64,000 nucleotides of DNA from an uncultured Lachnospiraceae bacterium (GTDB taxonomy: Bacteria > Bacillota > Clostridia > Lachnospirales > Lachnospiraceae), in the NCBI GenBank assembly GCA_900542015.1, contig UQLY01000014.1, positions 1 to 64,000 on the forward strand, read 5' to 3'. The notes under the pieces were generated by a model, which was not told the origin of the DNA, did not search any database, and saw only the letters and a list, made by a program, of their open reading frames with translations. Each line of letters starts with the position of its first letter. The stretch's first letter is position 1. A program made the position numbers and the translations under genes. Below are positions 1 through 8,361 of the stretch, in pieces.

Positions 1-32
1 GCTATGAATTTTACGAAAGGAGGACGCACAAA

Positions 33-767
33 GTGTCGAACTGCAAAACGATTGCCATATGCAATCAAAAAGGCGGAGTTGGAAAGACAACCACTACGGT
101 AAACCTCGGCGTCGGTCTTGCAATGCAAGGAATGAAAGTGTTGCTCATAGACGCAGACCCGCAGGGCGACTTAACCACTTGTCTCGGTTGGCAGGATACG
201 GATAACTTGGGTATCACGCTTGCAACGAAACTCACAGATGTCATAAACGAAACGATGAATGACCCTACGGTCGGTATTCTGCACCACGACGAAGGTGTTG
301 ACCTTGTTCCGGCAAACCTTGAGCTTTCTGCAATGGAATTTAACCTTGTCAACGCAATGAGCAGAGAGACGGCTTTGAGAAATTATCTCAGCGAAGTGAA
401 GGACAAATACGACTATATCCTTATAGATTGTATGGGAAGAACCTATGAGTCTATGATGGAGGAGCTGGAAGTAATTGAAATTCTTTCAACTGCTTATAAT
501 GGTGACGAATTTCCGGGTTATGAGAACATAAGATTGAGTTTTTCACAACTTGAAACGATTATTCGGAATAAACGCAGCGGCTGGCTTGATGCTTTGAGAA
601 ATCAAAAAGCAGTTTATCTTATAACTGATGGTACATACCATTTCAGTTGGACGGACGCCAACCACAAAAGGCGTTATGTGTATGCCAAGACACTTGATGA
701 ACTGCGATACAAAGAGGAACAAATCGCAAAAGACAAGAGCGATGGCATTAAGGCAGAAGATTTATGA
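33..767 (+). pseudogene. Mosaic ORF: ParA N-terminus joined to GIY-YIG-family and Tn916-type integrase pieces
   Basis: The GTG start has an AAAGGAGG site 8 bases upstream. Residues 1 to about 133 are a ParA/Soj ATPase start with the Walker A motif KGGVGKTTT (13-21), DADPQGD and YDYILIDC. ParA homology stops abruptly there. About residues 134-197 (FPGYENIRLSFSQLETI, then NQKAVYLITD) match the segment just before the catalytic core of Lachnospiraceae GIY-YIG proteins. Residues 198-244 (YHFSWTDANHKRRYVYAKTL) match the arm-type DNA-binding domain of Tn916-like integrases, with the catalytic domain absent. The reading frame is open but no piece is complete, so a working partition ATPase is unlikely. 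Family assignments rest on recognition, not a search. Confidence 0.6.
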
Positions 768-946
768 CATTAGTGGACTGGTTTGCGGCAGATGAAAGCC
801 ATAATATCGTTTATACTTTTCATAATGAGAAACAGAATAAAGATGTTTACATGGTGGCACTCAGAGATGAGAGTAAGCTGATAGGATATTATGAGAAACA
901 TGAATATCGAAATTCAGAAACCATGAAACCATACGATTTGTGGTGA
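764..946 (+). CDS. Hypothetical 60-residue protein, probably a fragment
   Basis: The start overlaps the mosaic ORF stop by 4 bases. I do not recognise the family. The sequence is polar, ends in KPYDLW and has no signal peptide or membrane segment. Its position between the integrase fragment and a broken DUF4186 gene suggests it is the tail of a truncated gene from the same debris. Confidence 0.3.
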   Translation: MTLVDWFAADESHNIVYTFHNEKQNKDVYMVALRDESKLIGYYEKHEYRNSETMKPYDLW

Positions 947-950
947 TGAT

Positions 951-1331
951 ATGACGAAGGATGAATGGTACAGGCAGTTATTTGAGTGACTGGATAATTC
1001 CAAGTTCCGAAGCAGTTTCCGTCTGAAGCAGAAAGATATTGATTACATAAATGAAAAAGGGTTGAACACAATCAGACAACATGCAAAGGATTTTATTGCA
1101 AAGAGAGAAGCTCCAGCATATATAGCAAATGATGGCAAACAGACACCAATGCGTGGACATCCAGTATTTATTGCCCAGCACGCAACAGCAACATGCTGCA
1201 GGGAGTGCATCCGAAAGTGGCATAAAATGCAGCCGGGCAAGAAACTAAGTCAGGTGCAGCGGGATTATCTTGTAGATGTAATTATGACATGGATTCAAAA
1301 AGAAATCGAGAGGCAGGAACATAAAATATGA
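951..1331 (+). pseudogene. DUF4186 family gene interrupted by an in-frame TGA
   Basis: Reading from the ATG at 951 gives MTKDEWYRQLFE, a TGA at 987-989, then LDNSKFRSSFRLKQKDIDYI and onward in the same frame to 1331. The downstream part has the DUF4186 hallmarks DGKQTPMRGHPVFIAQHATA and a CCRECIRKWH cysteine/histidine cluster. In the family the residue at the stop is usually Arg (FERL), so one CGA to TGA change explains it. A shorter product could start at the ATG at 1062, but it would lack the conserved N-terminus. The function of DUF4186 is unknown. Confidence 0.65.
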
Positions 1332-1474
1332 GTTTGGAAAATGTATTGATTATTGTTGATAACATTGACGTATCAATTGATTTTTATGAAGAACTGTTTG
1401 GGCTGCGTGTGATTACAAGGCAGGAAGGTAATCAAAAAATGAGCATTTCTGCTAACAGAAATGAAAAGCTATAA
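1328..1474 (+). pseudogene. N-terminal fragment of a VOC (glyoxalase/bleomycin resistance) family protein
   Basis: The start overlaps the stop of the preceding frame. The 48-residue product begins LENVLIIVDNIDVSIDFYEE and continues LFGLRVI, which is the first beta-alpha-beta unit of a vicinal oxygen chelate domain. Normal members have about 120-150 residues, and everything after the first module is missing. It is probably a deletion remnant. Confidence 0.55.
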
Positions 1475-1571
1475 TGCAACTGATGTAAAATGTTGTAAAT
1501 TCTTGTAGTTAACAAAAGGGTAATGATTAAAAATAGTTCTACTTGAAAAATATCAAGCCTGAATGAGTATT

Positions 1572-1613
1572 CCGTTCAGATTAGATTAGGTTCTAATCTG
1601 GGCGGATTTTTTT
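1572..1613 (+). terminator. Rho-independent terminator
   Basis: A 13-bp stem with G-T pairs (arms 1572-1584 and 1593-1605) and an 8-base loop is followed by seven T residues. It closes the fragment cluster and separates it from the topoisomerase-like tail. Confidence 0.75.
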
Positions 1614-1684
1614 GCGTGTGCAATGAGCAGAGAACTGATACTTAAGCGTAAAAGTAGTCAGAATGGCGTTTAACCTGTACTGCA

Positions 1685-1891
1685 ATGGGAGCCATGCTTT
1701 CCGACAGCCAGATCAGAAGTATGCTGGAGGGGAAAAAGACCCTCGTAAAAGGCTTGAAGGGAGAGAAAGGCAGCTATGACGCCTACCTTATCCCGGAAGG
1801 CATTGAGGATGACTCTTATACCAAAGACGGGAAAGAAATCAAAGGCTCACAGTATAAGGTAAAGCTGGAATTTCCGAGAAAGAAAAAATAA
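1685..1891 (+). pseudogene. Probable C-terminal tail of a conjugative-element topoisomerase
   Basis: The 68-residue frame contains LSDSQIRSMLEGKKTLVKGL and ends in a basic KLEFPRKKK. This resembles the C-terminal repeat of type IA topoisomerases carried by integrative conjugative elements. No catalytic tyrosine region is present and the frame closes just upstream (TAG at 1655), so only the tail remains. It could instead be the tail of another element protein. The assignment is tentative. Confidence 0.4.
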
Positions 1892-1897
1892 AATGTA

Positions 1898-1926
1898 TTG
1901 CTATTGTACGTACATATTGGTATAAT
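1898..1926 (+). promoter_or_regulatory. Sigma-A promoter with embedded palindrome for the relBE-type operon
   Basis: TTGCTA (1898-1903) and TATAAT (1921-1926) are separated by 17 bp. The perfect 10-bp palindrome TGTACGTACA (1905-1914) lies in the spacer, a natural site for autorepression by the antitoxin. Confidence 0.6.
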
Positions 1927-1974
1927 AAATTTGACAGAAGGAAATCCTAAGATTTTGGAAAGGAGTGTTATTCT

Positions 1975-2283
1975 ATGGCAGCAAAGTCGGCTAATTTGTA
2001 CGCAAGGATAGAGCCGGATGTGAAAGAGCAGGCAGAAAGCATTTTGTCAGCGCTTGGCATCCCGGCGTCCAATGCAATCAATATGTTTTATAAACAGATC
2101 ATTTTAAACAGGGGGCTTCCGTTTGAAGTAAAAATGCCTGCGGCAAGACCTGCTGATGTGTCAGAACTGAGTGAAGCAGAATTAAATGCAGAACTGGAGA
2201 AAGGGTATGCGGACATGAAAGCAGGCAGAACCAAACCTGCAAGACAGGCATTTGCAGATATCCGCAAAGATTATGACATATGA
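1975..2283 (+). CDS. RelB/DinJ family antitoxin
   Basis: 102 residues. The N-terminal ribbon-helix-helix (about 5-50) has the DinJ pattern ANLYARIEPDVKEQAE, then LGIPASNAINMFYKQI and GLPFEV. The C-terminal arm (about 60-102) is charged and should wrap the toxin. The gene overlaps the toxin gene by 4 bases and follows a palindrome-bearing promoter, so it should be both toxin neutraliser and autorepressor. An AAAGGAG site precedes the ATG. Confidence 0.85.
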   Translation: MAAKSANLYARIEPDVKEQAESILSALGIPASNAINMFYKQIILNRGLPFEVKMPAARPADVSELSEAELNAELEKGYADMKAGRTKPARQAFADIRKDYDI

Positions 2284-2609
2284 TTTATGAGGTAATTACC
2301 ACGGATCAGGCTGATGCTGATTTGAGAAGCATATATGAGTATATTGCTTTTGAACTGCTTTTACCGGATAATGCGGCAGGGCAGCTTGGACGGTTGGAGG
2401 AACACATTGTAGGGCTTGAAGAATTTCCGGAGAAATTCAGACATTATGAAAAAGAACCGTGGCGTAGCAGAGGGCTGAGGGTAATGCCTGTTGACAATTA
2501 TCTGGTGTTTTATATTCCAGATAAGGATGCGGGCATTGTGACGGTAATCCGTGTCATGTATGCCGGCAGGGATGTTGACAGTCAGCTTAAAGGGCATACA
2601 GTAATGTAA
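2280..2609 (+). CDS. RelE/ParE family toxin
   Basis: 109 residues with the RelE/ParE fold pattern: TTDQADADLRSIYEYIAFEL in the N-terminal helices, RGLRVMPVDNYLVFYIPD in the central strands and VIRVMYAGRDVDSQL at the end. RelE members are ribosome-dependent mRNA nucleases and ParE members act on gyrase; the length and ending fit the RelE/YafQ/ParE superfamily without deciding between them. It is translationally coupled to the antitoxin through the ATGA overlap. Confidence 0.85.
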   Translation: MIYEVITTDQADADLRSIYEYIAFELLLPDNAAGQLGRLEEHIVGLEEFPEKFRHYEKEPWRSRGLRVMPVDNYLVFYIPDKDAGIVTVIRVMYAGRDVDSQLKGHTVM

Positions 2610-2632
2610 AAACAAAATAGTAATACAGCGTT

Positions 2633-2670
2633 AAGGCGTATGAGATGTAACAGTTTCATACGCCTTTTTT
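2633..2670 (+). terminator. Rho-independent terminator after the TA operon
   Basis: The 11-bp perfect arms AAGGCGTATGA and TCATACGCCTT (2633-2643 and 2656-2666) with a 12-base loop run into a T tract. It may also serve the converging MATE operon from the other side. Confidence 0.85.
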
Positions 2671-2689
2671 ATAAAAATCTTGACCCTTT

Positions 2690-4045
2690 TTATATTGGGT
2701 TTATATTGGTATTAGCCTTTTGAGTTTTCCAAGGACCATTACGGTAAAAGGTAATCGAAAGTATTGAGGCAACACACCACCCGATTGGCCATGCACACCA
2801 GATTCCGGTTGCACCGAGTGCTGTTCTTGAGAAACAGAAAGCAAGTAATACACGCAGAATCAAATCTGTAAAAGTGGCTATCATAAATTTTTTCATCATG
2901 CCGGCTCCCCTTAAAATGCCATCTGCTACCAGCTTTGCAGAAACCACGAAATAAAAAGGCGACAGGATTTTCAGATAGATAATGCCTGTTTGCATGGCAA
3001 GTTCAGTTGGATTATCCATAAATAGTTTTAATACGATATTTCCTCCAAAGAAGTAAAGGAGAAACAGTGGGAGGCTAAGCATCCATACTAATTTGACGCC
3101 GGCTCCGAATCCCTGCTTTATCCGATCCGGCTTTCTGGCGCCAAGATTCTGAGCAGTATAGTTAGAAATTCCGTTTCCAAGTGTGGTAAAGGAAGTAATT
3201 ACCAAATTATTCAGTTTTACGGCAGCGGAATATCCGGCCATGACAGGCGCTCCGAAACCGTTAATAATACTCTGGATAATGATGTTACCCATGGAAATAA
3301 AGCTTTGCTGCAAAGTGCTTGGAATGGCAATTGCGATAATCTGTTTTAAAAGCTGTAACTCAAATAGAGGCGTTTTTTCTTTTTCTTCAATTTTGGCAAG
3401 TCTTTTGAATACTACAATCATTGCCAGAATGCAGCTGATTCCCTGACAGAGAAATGTTGCCCACGCTACGCCGGCAACCCCCATATGGAATGCCTTGACA
3501 AACCAGATATCTACTGCGATATTGGACAAAGAAGATACCGCCAGAAAGTAAAACGGTGTTTTGGAATCTCCAAGTGCAGAGAAGATACCGGTAGCAATAT
3601 TGTAGAAAAAGACAAATGGTAATCCCCATGCGTAAATATCCAGATACAGTTTGGAATCCGCAAATACTTCTTCCGGGGTACGGATTAACCGAAGCAACAT
3701 ACCGGAGCCGACTATTCCGATGACCATTAACAGAACACACAAAAAACCGCTGAAAATACAGGCGGTGTAAACTGCGGTCTTCATTTCTTTAAATTTCTTT
3801 GCACCGAACAGCTTGGAAACGACAACGGAACATCCCATGTTGCAGCCAAAGGCAAAGGCGATAAAAATTAAGGTGATTTCATAGCTGTTGCCGACTGCCG
3901 CCAATGCATTTTCCCCTACAAACTTACCGGCAACCAGACTGTCTGCTATATTATAGAGTTGCTGGAAAATAATACTTCCAAATAAAGGCATACAGAATTT
4001 CCATAGTACGGTTTGTGGTTTTCCCACGGTCAGATCTTTATTCAT
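2690..4045 (-). CDS. MATE family efflux transporter
   Basis: 451 residues with about twelve hydrophobic segments in two related halves. It is typical of the MATE/NorM-MepA family, which exports cationic drugs and metabolites using Na+ or H+ gradients. Family patterns include FQQLYNIADSLVAGKFVGE near the N-terminus and NGFGAPVMAGYSAAVKLNNL in the second half. The start overlaps the end of the kinase-like gene by 8 bases, so the two are translationally coupled. The divergent LysR gene and the box between them suggest LysR control. The substrate cannot be read from sequence. Confidence 0.9.
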   Translation of the reverse strand: MNKDLTVGKPQTVLWKFCMPLFGSIIFQQLYNIADSLVAGKFVGENALAAVGNSYEITLIFIAFAFGCNMGCSVVVSKLFGAKKFKEMKTAVYTACIFSGFLCVLLMVIGIVGSGMLLRLIRTPEEVFADSKLYLDIYAWGLPFVFFYNIATGIFSALGDSKTPFYFLAVSSLSNIAVDIWFVKAFHMGVAGVAWATFLCQGISCILAMIVVFKRLAKIEEKEKTPLFELQLLKQIIAIAIPSTLQQSFISMGNIIIQSIINGFGAPVMAGYSAAVKLNNLVITSFTTLGNGISNYTAQNLGARKPDRIKQGFGAGVKLVWMLSLPLFLLYFFGGNIVLKLFMDNPTELAMQTGIIYLKILSPFYFVVSAKLVADGILRGAGMMKKFMIATFTDLILRVLLAFCFSRTALGATGIWCAWPIGWCVASILSITFYRNGPWKTQKANTNINPI

Positions 4046-4658
4046 TTCCGGGCGCCTCCTTTTCTTTTAAATAGTTGACAATTAGATTGACACATCCGTC
4101 TATGCCGAAGCGGCTGCTGGATAACATCATGTCGTAGCTTTCTGATTGACCCCACGCAGTATCGGAATAGAAGTCAAAGAACTGCTTTCGCATTCTGTTG
4201 ATATGTTTGATCCTGTGGGATGCTTCTTTTTCGCATATTTGGTTTCTTTCCATAACCCGTTTTATTTTATCCGCTTCGTCTGCATAAATAAATATGGAAA
4301 GTCGTTTTTCTTTTGGAAGAATAGATGAAGCGCAGCGACCGATAATGACACAGGCACCCTGCTGTGCAATCTGTTCGATTACGGTTTGCTCGGCATTGTA
4401 TGCCTGCTGGCTTTCAGAATAAAAGGTATTTCCAATACCTGCTATATCAGCATAAGGGTTTCCACTCAAAAACTGGATACTGTTAATGGGAGATTCTTCT
4501 GCTCTTTCAATAAATTCCTCGCTTAGCCCGGACTCCAACGATGCTTTTTTGATCAGTAGTTTGTCATAACAAGGAATGCCAAGCGCTCTTGACAGCTTTT
4601 CACCAATCTCTCGTCCACCGCTCCCATACTGCCTGCCAATGCAAATAATATTTTGCAT
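4038..4658 (-). CDS. Cytidylate kinase-like family protein
   Basis: 206 residues from the ATG at 4658, chosen over an upstream GTG because GAGGTGG sits 6 bases before it. The nucleotide-binding loop is IGRQYGSGGREIGEKL near the N-terminus, and CVIIGRCASSIL lies in the middle. This family resembles cytidylate kinase but is usually not the housekeeping enzyme, and its substrate is unknown. It is the first gene of a two-gene operon with a MATE exporter. A second family member sits next to a permease at 19145. Confidence 0.8.
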   Translation of the reverse strand: MQNIICIGRQYGSGGREIGEKLSRALGIPCYDKLLIKKASLESGLSEEFIERAEESPINSIQFLSGNPYADIAGIGNTFYSESQQAYNAEQTVIEQIAQQGACVIIGRCASSILPKEKRLSIFIYADEADKIKRVMERNQICEKEASHRIKHINRMRKQFFDFYSDTAWGQSESYDMMLSSSRFGIDGCVNLIVNYLKEKEAPGNE

Positions 4659-4708
4659 ATATGCCACCTCTTTCTGTATAAATTAGATTGTTTTTTCTTA
4701 TCGGTAGT

Positions 4709-4737
4709 ATTATAATTCCTTATAAGATATGTGTAAA
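4709..4737 (-). promoter_or_regulatory. Promoter of the kinase-like/MATE operon
   Basis: On the minus strand TTTACA (4737-4732) and TATAAT (4714-4709) are spaced by 17 bp. The -35 box abuts the LysR-type box at 4738-4774, the usual geometry for activation. Confidence 0.6.
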
Positions 4738-4774
4738 ATATCAATTTTGATATTGCGATATATGAAATTGATAT
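4738..4774 (+). promoter_or_regulatory. LysR-type operator in the divergent region
   Basis: A perfect 10-bp inverted repeat, ATATCAATTT (4738-4747) and AAATTGATAT (4765-4774), has 17 bp between its arms and a smaller ATAT palindrome inside. It has the T-N11-A character of LysR boxes and lies between the LysR gene and the minus-strand promoter. Confidence 0.6.
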
Positions 4775-4787
4775 GCAAGGAGCCGCA

Positions 4788-5684
4788 ATGAACATCAGCT
4801 ATGACTATTACAGAGTCTTTTATTACGTTGCAAAATATAAGAGTTTTACCGGAGCTGCCAAAGCACTTCTTAATAACCAGCCTAACATTACCAGGATGAT
4901 GAAGAAACTGGAAGAGGAATTGGGGTGTACATTGTTTGTAAGGCAGCGGCATGGTATTATACTGACTCCGGAAGGAGAAAAACTGTATGCCCATATCTCT
5001 GTTGCTTTTGAACATATTCTGTGCGGAGAGGAAGAAATCGCAAGGGATAAAAGTCTGCAGTCAGGGATAGTTACGGTAGCATCCAGCGAAATTGCACTCC
5101 GCTGCGAATTGCTTCCTGTTTTGAAAACGTTCCGAAAAAATTATCCCGGCGTCCGTATCAGGATACTAAACCAATCTACGCCGCAGGCAATTGATGTGTT
5201 GAAAAAAGGACTGGCAGATTTTGCGATTGTAACAGAACCTTTTGACCTTCCTGCAGGACTTGGTTCGGAGGTGCTTAGAAGCATTCGGGAAGTGCCGGTT
5301 TGCAGCACGGCATTTTCTCTTTCTACAGGGACTACTCTTACTGAAGAACAGATCAAAAATTATCCATTGATTGGACTTGGGGAAGAAACAGCTTCCTTTC
5401 GCTTTTATTCAGATGTTTTCGGCAGAATGGGAATGTCCTTTACGCCGGATGTGGAGGCGGCTACAGCAGACCAGATTTTACCGATGATAAAATCCGATTT
5501 GGGCATTGGTTTTGTGCCAATGGATTTTCTGGAAAAGGAAAATATAGAGAATTTGGTTATCCTCAATATGACGCCGGATATCCCTGGCAGAAATATTTGT
5601 CTTCTGAAAAGGAGAGGAATTTCGTTAAGTATTGCAGCTTCTGAATTAGAACAGCGGATAAAGGATAAGAAGAAAGAGGCATAG
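4788..5684 (+). CDS. LysR family transcriptional regulator
   Basis: 298 residues from the ATG at 4788, which has GGAG five bases upstream; an ATG at 4773 in the same frame lacks a site. The winged helix-turn-helix occupies about residues 1-60 (YYVAKYKSFTGAAKALLNNQ, then EELGCTLFVRQRHG). The effector domain follows (about 85-290). Divergent placement from the kinase/MATE operon, with an inverted repeat between, makes that operon the likely target. The effector is unknown. Confidence 0.9.
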   Translation: MNISYDYYRVFYYVAKYKSFTGAAKALLNNQPNITRMMKKLEEELGCTLFVRQRHGIILTPEGEKLYAHISVAFEHILCGEEEIARDKSLQSGIVTVASSEIALRCELLPVLKTFRKNYPGVRIRILNQSTPQAIDVLKKGLADFAIVTEPFDLPAGLGSEVLRSIREVPVCSTAFSLSTGTTLTEEQIKNYPLIGLGEETASFRFYSDVFGRMGMSFTPDVEAATADQILPMIKSDLGIGFVPMDFLEKENIENLVILNMTPDIPGRNICLLKRRGISLSIAASELEQRIKDKKKEA

Positions 5685-5702
5685 CAGATATTGGGATCAT
5701 CA

Positions 5703-6071
5703 TTAGACGGGGACAACCTGCTTCATATATTCAATGTATTCCTGTCCCCATTTTTGCAGAGCATCTATAACCGGGCGAAACTTTTCCCCCATTTCTGTCA
5801 GTGAATATTCTACCTTCGGCGGAATGGATTCGTATTGTGTGCGTTTGACAAGTCCGTTTTCAACGAGCGTTTTTAACTGAACCGATAAAGTTGCATGAGT
5901 TATTTTCGGCATAAGGCGCTGAAGCTCATTGAAACGGACCGGACCGCTTTCAAGATAATGCAAAATAAGGATTGCCCATTTCCCTGATATTAAGCTTTGA
6001 GCCGTTGCATATGGACATTTGCCGAAGCGGTCTTCCATTGTTGAGTTGGTTTGAAATAATGATTCAGACAT
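5703..6071 (-). CDS. HxlR family transcriptional regulator
   Basis: 122 residues from the ATG at 6071 (GAGG 6 bases upstream); a TTG one codon earlier is less likely. Family features are CPYATAQSLISGKWAILILH, the winged helix (RFNELQRLMPKITHATLSVQ) and the wing EYSLTEMGEKF. Many relatives sense electrophiles or redox state through the N-terminal Cys, which is present here (GKCPY). It overlaps the upstream flavin-binding protein gene by 8 bases, so they share a transcript. Confidence 0.88.
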   Translation of the reverse strand: MSESLFQTNSTMEDRFGKCPYATAQSLISGKWAILILHYLESGPVRFNELQRLMPKITHATLSVQLKTLVENGLVKRTQYESIPPKVEYSLTEMGEKFRPVIDALQKWGQEYIEYMKQVVPV

Positions 6072-6465
6072 CAAATTCCTCTTTCAAATCTAACATTCCG
6101 CGTATTTCTGCGTGACCGTTTTCAAGATAGAACATACCCATTTCCCAGCCGTTTTTATCATACAAAGCCATAATCTGGGGCATTGCCGCACGCACCTTGT
6201 TCAAAAGTGCTTCGTCTTTTACAATTTTTACTTCACCGTCATAACGCATAAATTCGTTCCCCGATACAGCAAGGACCTCTACTTTCGGATTCTTTGTGAG
6301 CTGTGCATATACATTTTTGAACGTTCCGCAGCCGAAGTATAACTTGCCGCCATCAAGTAAGTGAAATCCGAAAGGGCGTCCCTTGGGCTGGGTTCCGTCT
6401 GTCGTCAGGAAATAAAAAGTTTTCGCATCGTCTAAAAATTTGTTGACCTTTTCAACGTTTGTCAT
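6064..6465 (-). CDS. Pyridoxamine 5'-phosphate oxidase family protein
   Basis: 133 residues from the ATG at 6465, which follows a perfect AAAGGAGG. It has the small split-barrel FMN-binding fold: FYFLTTDGTQPKGRPFGFHL, LYFGCGTFKNVYAQL and ending EIRGMLDL. Such proteins reduce small molecules or bind flavin or heme, and true PdxH is larger. Pairing with an HxlR regulator suggests a stress-inducible reductase. Confidence 0.8.
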   Translation of the reverse strand: MTNVEKVNKFLDDAKTFYFLTTDGTQPKGRPFGFHLLDGGKLYFGCGTFKNVYAQLTKNPKVEVLAVSGNEFMRYDGEVKIVKDEALLNKVRAAMPQIMALYDKNGWEMGMFYLENGHAEIRGMLDLKEEFDV

Positions 6466-6508
6466 GTGATTTCCTCCTTTATACAGGTCACTTTTTTGAA
6501 CCGCTTTA

Positions 6509-6537
6509 ATTATAATACCGAAAAAAGCGGAGTACAA
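6509..6537 (-). promoter_or_regulatory. Promoter of the flavin-binding protein/HxlR operon with possible operator
   Basis: Minus-strand TTGTAC (6537-6532) and TATAAT (6514-6509) have a 17-bp spacer. An inverted repeat CAAGTA/TACTTG (6535-6540 and 6554-6559) overlaps the -35 side and is a candidate HxlR site. Confidence 0.55.
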
Positions 6538-6753
6538 GTACGATCATTTTTGATACTTGGTATCTTTTGCAATACAGCGGGGCTTGATATCAACAACAGT
6601 TTTGCGGTTTATAGTGATAAAACTATTGATTGTTTGAAAAAGATGCGTCATACTATGTTTGTTGATGCGGCAATTATCAGGGCATCAAAGCAATGCACAT
6701 CGCAGACTTTCTGCTCAGCGATGAGTTTCGGGTCTGCTGACAGGAGAAAAAAC

Positions 6754-7677
6754 ATGAAAACATTGATAACTCAAATCACAGACTGCATAGAACGTACGTT
6801 TGATGTGGGGGGGGTAGACTATAGCAGGAAGATCATTCTTTTCCCCTGTGGAGACGTGGGGATACAGGCGGCTAACATCCTAAGAATGATCTATGCGATT
6901 GAACCGGCATATTTGATAGATAATCGAAAATGTAAATACAGTGCGAACATTCATGAATTTTCCTTTTTGAATGAAATTGACAGTCAGGAATATGTCCTCT
7001 TTTTAACATCAACAAATCCTGACATATACCTTTCCCTGAAAGAAGCTGTATTACCTATTTTTCCGGAAGAAAGGATTATCGAATTGGAATGTATGGTTAA
7101 AAGTGTTAAGCAAAATCCGATGTCTTTTTTTTATACGGAAATAGGGAAACACAGTTACGGTCCGATATGCCATGACCATGAACTGATAAAGTCCATAGGG
7201 GCATTTTGCAGTTTTGCCAATGGTGTTGATGTGGTCCCTAATCATGAAATGCGCTTCGTGACAACGCACCCTATTGTATATGCCGGAATGACATATGAGG
7301 ATATGGAAATTGAGTATGAATATTATAAAGATACTCCATGGTATATGCCGGGAGTTACGCCAAAGCAAATTGTCAGGAAAAGAAAAAGAATTACCATTGG
7401 TAATGATGTGTGGCTTGGCGCAAATGTTATTATTACGAATGGAGCAAATATCGGAAACGGCGTTATTGCGGGGGCGGGAGCAGTTATAACCAAGGATGTG
7501 CCGGATTACGCAATTGTAGTCGGAGTGCCGGCAAAGATTCTCAGATATCGTTATACTCCGGAGCAAATACAGGATCTGAACACAATAGCATGGTGGGATT
7601 GGTCGGACGACGAAATACGTGAAAGGTATGATGATTTTTATCTTCCCATAGAAGCGTTTATAGAAAAGTATAAGTAA
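6754..7677 (+). CDS. CatB-type hexapeptide O-acetyltransferase with N-terminal Rossmann-like module
   Basis: 307 residues from the ATG at 6754 (AGGAG just upstream); an in-frame extension back to 6466 has no site. The N-terminal module (about 25-120) reads KIILFPCGDVGIQAANILRM, then YLIDNRKCK, a nucleotide-binding-like pattern. The C-terminal left-handed beta-helix (about 150-270) has ITIGNDVWLGANVIITNG, IGNGVIAGAGAVITKDVP and VGVPAKILR, as in CatB and sugar acetyltransferases. The substrate is probably a sugar hydroxyl. It is isolated from the glycosylation island at 39-61 kb but shares the module found there. Confidence 0.85.
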   Translation: MKTLITQITDCIERTFDVGGVDYSRKIILFPCGDVGIQAANILRMIYAIEPAYLIDNRKCKYSANIHEFSFLNEIDSQEYVLFLTSTNPDIYLSLKEAVLPIFPEERIIELECMVKSVKQNPMSFFYTEIGKHSYGPICHDHELIKSIGAFCSFANGVDVVPNHEMRFVTTHPIVYAGMTYEDMEIEYEYYKDTPWYMPGVTPKQIVRKRKRITIGNDVWLGANVIITNGANIGNGVIAGAGAVITKDVPDYAIVVGVPAKILRYRYTPEQIQDLNTIAWWDWSDDEIRERYDDFYLPIEAFIEKYK

Positions 7678-7745
7678 AAAACTTTTTGCCGGCGGGAGCT
7701 ATGCTGGCGATTGAAATCCGTTAGAATCACAAGAGGTCAATTATC

Positions 7746-8300
7746 ATGAAAACAAGAAGATTTCGTGTTTATGCCCAAAAAGATGATCTGCAGAAAGTAT
7801 TTTTAGAATTTCAAAATAAATTTGAAATCTACTATGTGCCGACTTATTCTGATATAGGGGAAATTTCCTATAACAGTATTATGGAAATAGAAAATATAGG
7901 TGTCAATTTCTATGGTTCCCATATCGGAAATATGCAGATGCTTGTCTTTCTGAAAAACACAGAATGTCTGTGGAGAACCTATCAGTGCAAGGGAGATAAT
8001 GGAGAAAAAATAACTAGATATAGTACTTTGGAAGCGGGAAATTCAGCATGTATCTGTGTTGATTTTAACGGGATTTATCAGGAAACTGCGATTTTCCCAA
8101 CAGAAATCAGTACCATGTATTATGATCATGAAACAGCAAAAAGGCTTTATGATGAACTTAAAAAAATATTCAGAAAACAGGCTGTCAAATCTGTGAATGG
8201 GGCTTACCTGTGTCCCAAAGCTTATGAACACAAGGAACAATATAGATTCTGCACAATCGACCTGAAATCTCCGCCGGAGTATGATTTAAAAGTTGAGTAA
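7746..8300 (+). CDS. Hypothetical protein of the accessory cluster
   Basis: 184 residues, soluble, no signal peptide or membrane segment. I do not recognise the family. It begins KTRRFRVYAQKDDLQKVFLE and has a charged helix near the end (RLYDELKKIFRKQ). Four small genes follow on the same strand in AT-rich DNA, one resembling a CDI immunity protein, so an immunity role is possible by context only. Confidence 0.55.
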   Translation: MKTRRFRVYAQKDDLQKVFLEFQNKFEIYYVPTYSDIGEISYNSIMEIENIGVNFYGSHIGNMQMLVFLKNTECLWRTYQCKGDNGEKITRYSTLEAGNSACICVDFNGIYQETAIFPTEISTMYYDHETAKRLYDELKKIFRKQAVKSVNGAYLCPKAYEHKEQYRFCTIDLKSPPEYDLKVE

Positions 8301-8361
8301 TCGTAATCTGCTGTGGGGTGTAAGCAAATGGACAAAAGAATGAAAATATAGGGGATAAGAA

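Noticed and set aside
6466..6753. N-terminal extension of the acetyltransferase
   Set aside because: The extension overlaps the minus-strand promoter, has no ribosome site and is unlike the family; the ATG at 6754 has AGGAG.
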